From positions 1 to 64,000 of the forward strand of contig MERD01000121.1 in assembly GCA_001771935.1 (NCBI GenBank): a stretch of DNA of 64,000 nucleotides. The letters run 5' to 3'. Below, one piece after another: positions 61,386 to 64,000 of the stretch. Below the pieces are notes generated by a model, which had not been told where the DNA came from, searched no databases, and saw only the letters and a list, made by a program, of their open reading frames with translations. Every line of letters begins with the position of its first letter. The first letter of the stretch is position 1. The position numbers and the translations under genes are program-made. Source of the stretch: Betaproteobacteria bacterium RIFCSPLOWO2_02_FULL_67_26. Lineage in GTDB: Bacteria; Pseudomonadota; Gammaproteobacteria; Burkholderiales; SG8-41.

Positions 61386-61826
61386 TCAGGTTGCACGGCC
61401 ACGTTTCACCCACTTTTCAAGGTACTCGTACGCCCCTGCCAATACCTCACAAGCTCTCAGATACACCGAATCTATTTGTATTTCATCAAATTCAGGGTCC
61501 TGCTGTAGTTTTACAAGTCGATCGCTCACGCTCTTGAGAATAGCCTCGATATGCTCCGGCTCTTTTTTCTTGAATGACCGCATCTCAATGGCGGTGATGA
61601 AGCCATCGAGGTTTCCAAGTTTCGGATGGACGCGCTTGACCTTCGGAATTCCGAAGGTCCGCTTCTCACTATTATTCTTGGCTCGCCGTTCGTTCCTTGC
61701 GTTATGTTCACGCCACCATCGAGCTTGATCACGGAATGAGCCGACGGGTGGTAGTTCGTCATAAGCCGACTTACCGTCCTTGCCTCTGTTGACCTTGTTG
61801 ATCTTTTCGTGATCAATCTTTGACAT
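61386..61826 (-). CDS. hypothetical island protein, charged and helical
   Basis: 146 residues rich in Lys, Glu and Arg, with a basic first half (KRTFGIPKVKRVHPKLGNLDGF) and a helical second half (EAILKSVSDRLVKLQQDPEFDEIQIDSVYLRACEVLAGAYEYLEKW). No signal or membrane segment. No Shine-Dalgarno sequence is obvious. Lies 45 bp upstream of the 240-residue gene on the same strand and could share its transcript. I do not recognise the family. Confidence 0.6.
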   Translation of the reverse strand: MSKIDHEKINKVNRGKDGKSAYDELPPVGSFRDQARWWREHNARNERRAKNNSEKRTFGIPKVKRVHPKLGNLDGFITAIEMRSFKKKEPEHIEAILKSVSDRLVKLQQDPEFDEIQIDSVYLRACEVLAGAYEYLEKWVKRGRAT

Positions 61827-61886
61827 TAGAACACGCTGAGGTAACCGATTTTCTGTCCGACGCGTACTAATACTCTACGACATTAT

Positions 61887-62201
61887 GAGCGAATTCGGGG
61901 CGGGCAAAGGGAGGTCAAGGACTTGGATACAGCGCCCCTCTTCCTCAACCGCTATGGGAAGCCGTTTACGGAAACAGCCTTCAACAGCATGTCGCAGCGC
62001 GCAAGAATCGCTGGCGGCTTTGATGAGGCCCACCAGTTCCACTTCCATGACCTCAAAGCGAAGGCCGTGTCTGACAGCCCGAACGAGATCGACGCGATGA
62101 ACCGCGGCGGGCACTTGGACATGCGCACCACCAGGCGGGTCTACCGCAGGAAGCCTACCGAGATCGTGCCGCTACCGAGAGTGAGCAAAAAGGCCAGCTA
62201 G
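61887..62201 (+). pseudogene. tyrosine recombinase (phage-type integrase), C-terminal remnant
   Basis: The last about 100 codons of an integrase are readable: PLFLNRYGKPFTETAF, then FHFHDLKAKAVSDS and GGHLDMRTTRRVYRRKP, with the H-x-L-K, GH and tyrosine boxes in order. The frame has no start codon except a late TTG and lacks the N-terminal domains. The box II arginine is Lys here (HDLK instead of HDLR), so the protein would be dead even if expressed. It lies inside the tRNA-Pro island and likely came with it. Confidence 0.82.
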
Positions 62202-62202
62202 G

Positions 62203-62850
62203 TCACACTCCGCAAATGAAGGCCTTCGTGTAAATTGCCCCTATTAGAGCGCAGATAATGTTTGCGCCTGTTCCAACTAGTGCCGTGCCAACACGTTGCG
62301 TGCCTAGCTCCATCTTCGCCTTTAGGTAATCCAGCTCGTCAAAGCCCGGATATTTGTCCGGTAGGTGACTGAAGTTCGTGCCCGTCCAAAAAAAAGCCGT
62401 TTTCATCGTTAGCCAGGCCCCAATCAGGAGCGCGCCGCCGGCAGCCTGCTCTTTGTAGGTGAGCACTGCGTACAGGCCAGCAAAAATAATTGTGACTTCG
62501 ATCAGTCCGATGAGCACGCCAGGTGTGTAGTGCTTTACAAGCGCGTCCCATTGGCACCTCACTAGATCGCTCGGCGAAGTTACCGGGGTCAGCCTGCGGG
62601 CGAGATCTACCAGAAGCCCAGTAACGAGAGTTGAGATAAAGATTGCGAGTGCGAACCCGCCCAGTAAGGCGCAGAGCTTGTCCGTGCATCCTTGTGTAGG
62701 ATTAGGCGCCAACTGGGGAGCGCGGCACAGCCAAAAAAGTATGGCCGCGCTTGCGAGGGCAACCAGTTTGATCAGCCACCCCAGAACCTGCGGGCACGCC
62801 AAGGTTGGACAACAGGAGGAGCGCATCTCCTCGGGGGCGCTAGCCTTCAT
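62203..62850 (-). CDS. hypothetical island membrane protein
   Basis: 215 residues with about four to five membrane segments (roughly 23-43, 62-84, 110-132, 138-156, 190-212) and a Cys-rich N-terminus (SSCCPTLACPQ). The stop abuts the end of the integrase remnant on the other strand. It lies next to the intact tRNA. No family recognised. Confidence 0.6.
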   Translation of the reverse strand: MKASAPEEMRSSCCPTLACPQVLGWLIKLVALASAAILFWLCRAPQLAPNPTQGCTDKLCALLGGFALAIFISTLVTGLLVDLARRLTPVTSPSDLVRCQWDALVKHYTPGVLIGLIEVTIIFAGLYAVLTYKEQAAGGALLIGAWLTMKTAFFWTGTNFSHLPDKYPGFDELDYLKAKMELGTQRVGTALVGTGANIICALIGAIYTKAFICGV

Positions 62851-62923
62851 GCGTTGTCACGGCAAAGGGGTGCGTGCTGACACGGAATTTTCAAACTCGC
62901 GCACTGCGCAAGTCGTTGAATTT

Positions 62924-63000
62924 TGGTCGGGGCGGTGAGATTTGAACTCACGACCACCGGCACCCCATGCCGGTACGCTACCAGGCTGCGCTACGCCCCG
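62924..63000 (-). tRNA. tRNA-Pro (anticodon GGG)
   Basis: 77 bases including an encoded CCA. Acceptor stem CGGGGCG pairs with CGCCCCG; T-loop GTTCAAATC and the anticodon loop ATGGGGT are clear. The anticodon lies at 62964-62966 on the + strand. Its 3' half is the integration site of the island and remains complete in this copy. Confidence 0.97.
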
Positions 63001-63055
63001 AGGCCGCGAATTATAGCAGGGCTTATACTATCAGCCTGCGAACAAGCTGATTTTA

Positions 63056-63505
63056 TTGCCGGAAATCATGCAGGCCCAAGCGGAATCCGACGAGCTGACC
63101 ATTGCACTGGGTGAAGCGCGTACCCTGAAGGACACCGTGCGCGCGCTGCGCGATGCCCTGGAGCAGGAGCGCGTGGACAAGGAACACGCCGTGCAGGGCG
63201 CGGTCGCCGAGGCGCACAACGAGATCGTGCAACTGAAAGCGACCGCCGCCGCCCTGCGCGACAGCCTGGAGCAGGCGCGCATCGACCGGGACAAAGCCGT
63301 TCAGCTGGCGGTCGTCGCCGGCAGCGACGAGACCAGTCAGCTGAAGGCGACCGCCGCCGCGTTGCGCGACGCTCTGGAGCTGCAGCGCATCAGCAGCGAA
63401 AAGGCCGTGCAGGCAGCCGTGGCCGCCGCGCACGACGAGATTCGCCAGCTCAAGGAAACCGTCTCGGCATTGCGCGCCGCGGTCGAGCGGGCGCGGGTAA
63501 AATAG
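63056..63505 (+). CDS. coiled-coil protein of 36-residue repeats
   Basis: 149 residues from TTG 63056; ATG 63068 is an alternative. Nearly the whole protein is three and a half copies of a 36-residue unit (QLKATAAALRDxLExxRI...KAVQxAV...), predicted to be a long coiled coil. The underlying DNA also repeats at about 108 bp. No signal peptide or membrane anchor. It is 22 bp upstream of the GAF-domain gene, so possibly co-transcribed with it. Function unknown. Confidence 0.75.
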   Translation: MPEIMQAQAESDELTIALGEARTLKDTVRALRDALEQERVDKEHAVQGAVAEAHNEIVQLKATAAALRDSLEQARIDRDKAVQLAVVAGSDETSQLKATAAALRDALELQRISSEKAVQAAVAAAHDEIRQLKETVSALRAAVERARVK

Positions 63506-63527
63506 CGCCGCACACGACAGGACACCC

Positions 63528-64000
63528 ATGGCGCCTCCGCCAGAACCCTTGCGCCGTCCCGGCGACGACGCCGCGACGACGAAGCAGCCGACCAAGGTCG
63601 TGCCGATCAAGGCCGGCGCCAGGGGCCGCGCGCGCGCGAATCCGGGCCGGCGGCTGCGCTTCGCCGAGCTGCTGCTGTCGGTGTCGCAGAGGATGGCCTC
63701 GATCGATTCGCTCGACGAGGTGCTCACGACCCTGGTCGAGATGACGACGGCGGAGCTCGGCGCCGAGCGCGGCTCCCTGTTCCTGAACGATCCCTCGACC
63801 AACGAGCTGTTCTCCCGGGTCGCCCAGGGCAACCTCCACCGCGAGATCCGCGTGCTCAACAATTCGGGCGTCGCCGGGCACGTCTACACCAGCGGCGAGC
63901 CCCTGATCATCGACGACGCCTACGCCGACGACCGCTTCAACCGCACCATCGACGAGCAGACCGGCTTCGTCACGCGCAACATCCTGTGCATTCCCATCCG
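63528..64000 (+). CDS. GAF-domain signalling protein, N-terminal part (runs off the right edge)
   Basis: 157 codons visible from ATG 63528. A basic, Pro-rich lead (about 1-45) is followed by a GAF domain from about 48: FAELLLSVSQRMASI, then LGAERGSLFLND and the GHVYTSGEPLIIDDAYADDRFN block. This type of GAF often precedes an adenylate/guanylate cyclase, GGDEF or kinase domain, which lies outside the window. The ligand cannot be told. Confidence 0.82.
   Translation, partial: MAPPPEPLRRPGDDAATTKQPTKVVPIKAGARGRARANPGRRLRFAELLLSVSQRMASIDSLDEVLTTLVEMTTAELGAERGSLFLNDPSTNELFSRVAQGNLHREIRVLNNSGVAGHVYTSGEPLIIDDAYADDRFNRTIDEQTGFVTRNILCIPI

Larger units (their letters stand above)
60555..62970. mobile_element. 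tRNA-Pro mini-island (decayed integrative element)
   Basis: About 2.4 kb lies between the 47-bp direct repeats. It holds three genes on the minus strand plus a remnant tyrosine integrase on the plus strand. Codons and base use look less GC-rich than in the flanks (judged by eye). No transfer, capsid or transposase genes are seen. It probably entered by site-specific recombination at the tRNA and then lost its integrase. Confidence 0.87.

Noticed and set aside
61885-62100. ATG-started plus-strand frame at 61885 as a gene
   Set aside because: It is the out-of-frame shadow of the integrase remnant; the homologous frame is the one ending at 62201.

Overview
The window looks like the chromosome of a high-GC betaproteobacterium with a lithotrophic sulfur metabolism. 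It opens inside an aprM-aprB-aprA operon for dissimilatory APS reductase, in the AprM-anchored arrangement used by sulfur oxidisers. It has two TctC/Bug-type solute-binding proteins, a family greatly expanded in Betaproteobacteria. It also has a betaproteobacterial-style long TrpS, scpAB, a surE-pcm-nlpD block, a YeiH-type anion exporter and a four-domain rhodanese protein. The genus cannot be fixed from the sequence.

Layout. 1-1.5 kb: aprA (partial), aprB, aprM. 1.6-3.3 kb: a YfcE-type phosphodiesterase that appears to start at CTG, and a PQQ sugar dehydrogenase. 3.3-7.6 kb: minus-strand housekeeping block scpB, scpA, trpS, site-2 protease, YciO. 7.7-13 kb: a DUF1223 protein, an internally duplicated membrane protein, an HNH nuclease, an RhlE helicase and the rhodanese array. 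13-25 kb: tctC, a LolD/FtsX-like ABC pair, a CHASE-PAS-GAF-GGDEF-EAL protein, an AttH protein and a four-gene NitT/TauT-type ABC transporter. 25-33 kb: clpB with a textbook sigma-32 promoter, divergent cyanide-insensitive-type cytochrome bd genes, and a YeiH transporter ending in a strong hairpin. 33-38.8 kb: radical SAM protein, glutamate-synthase-like flavoprotein, nadC, a Tat-exported NADP-binding protein, an AhpD-like gene with an in-frame UGA, and a metallo-beta-lactamase-fold protein.

38.9-40.2 kb is a small decayed accessory patch: an antitoxin, a truncated ParE-like toxin and a scramblase-like gene, bracketed by inverted repeats. 40.2-44 kb: thrC, hom and alaC, then an Mth938-like gene. 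44.3-50 kb: a 1578-residue PAS/GAF/GGDEF/EAL protein and a class II deacetylase. 50-57 kb: GNAT, MoxR, DUF58 and transglutaminase genes on one strand; nlpD, pcm and surE on the other. 57-60.5 kb: a sugar-binding-type protein, a nitrilase-superfamily amidase, a second tctC and a GlcG/HbpS-like gene. 60.55-62.97 kb is a small island inserted in the 3' half of tRNA-Pro(GGG), flanked by a 47-bp direct repeat; it holds a dead integrase remnant and three unrecognised genes. The window ends with a coiled-coil repeat protein and the start of a GAF-domain protein.

The most interesting signals are: (1) the AhpD-like gene, where UGA replaces the second Cys of the redox CxxC motif and is followed at canonical spacing by a hairpin with a GGUC apical loop, which together look like a selenoprotein with its bacterial SECIS; (2) a scattered family of short tandem repeats (7- or 9-nt period) arranged as inverted arms, each locus with its own unit sequence, lying between and sometimes inside genes; (3) the tRNA-Pro mini-island; (4) a CTG start codon behind a perfect Shine-Dalgarno sequence; (5) a toxin cut off by one of the repeats. 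All functional statements rest on motif reading without database searches.
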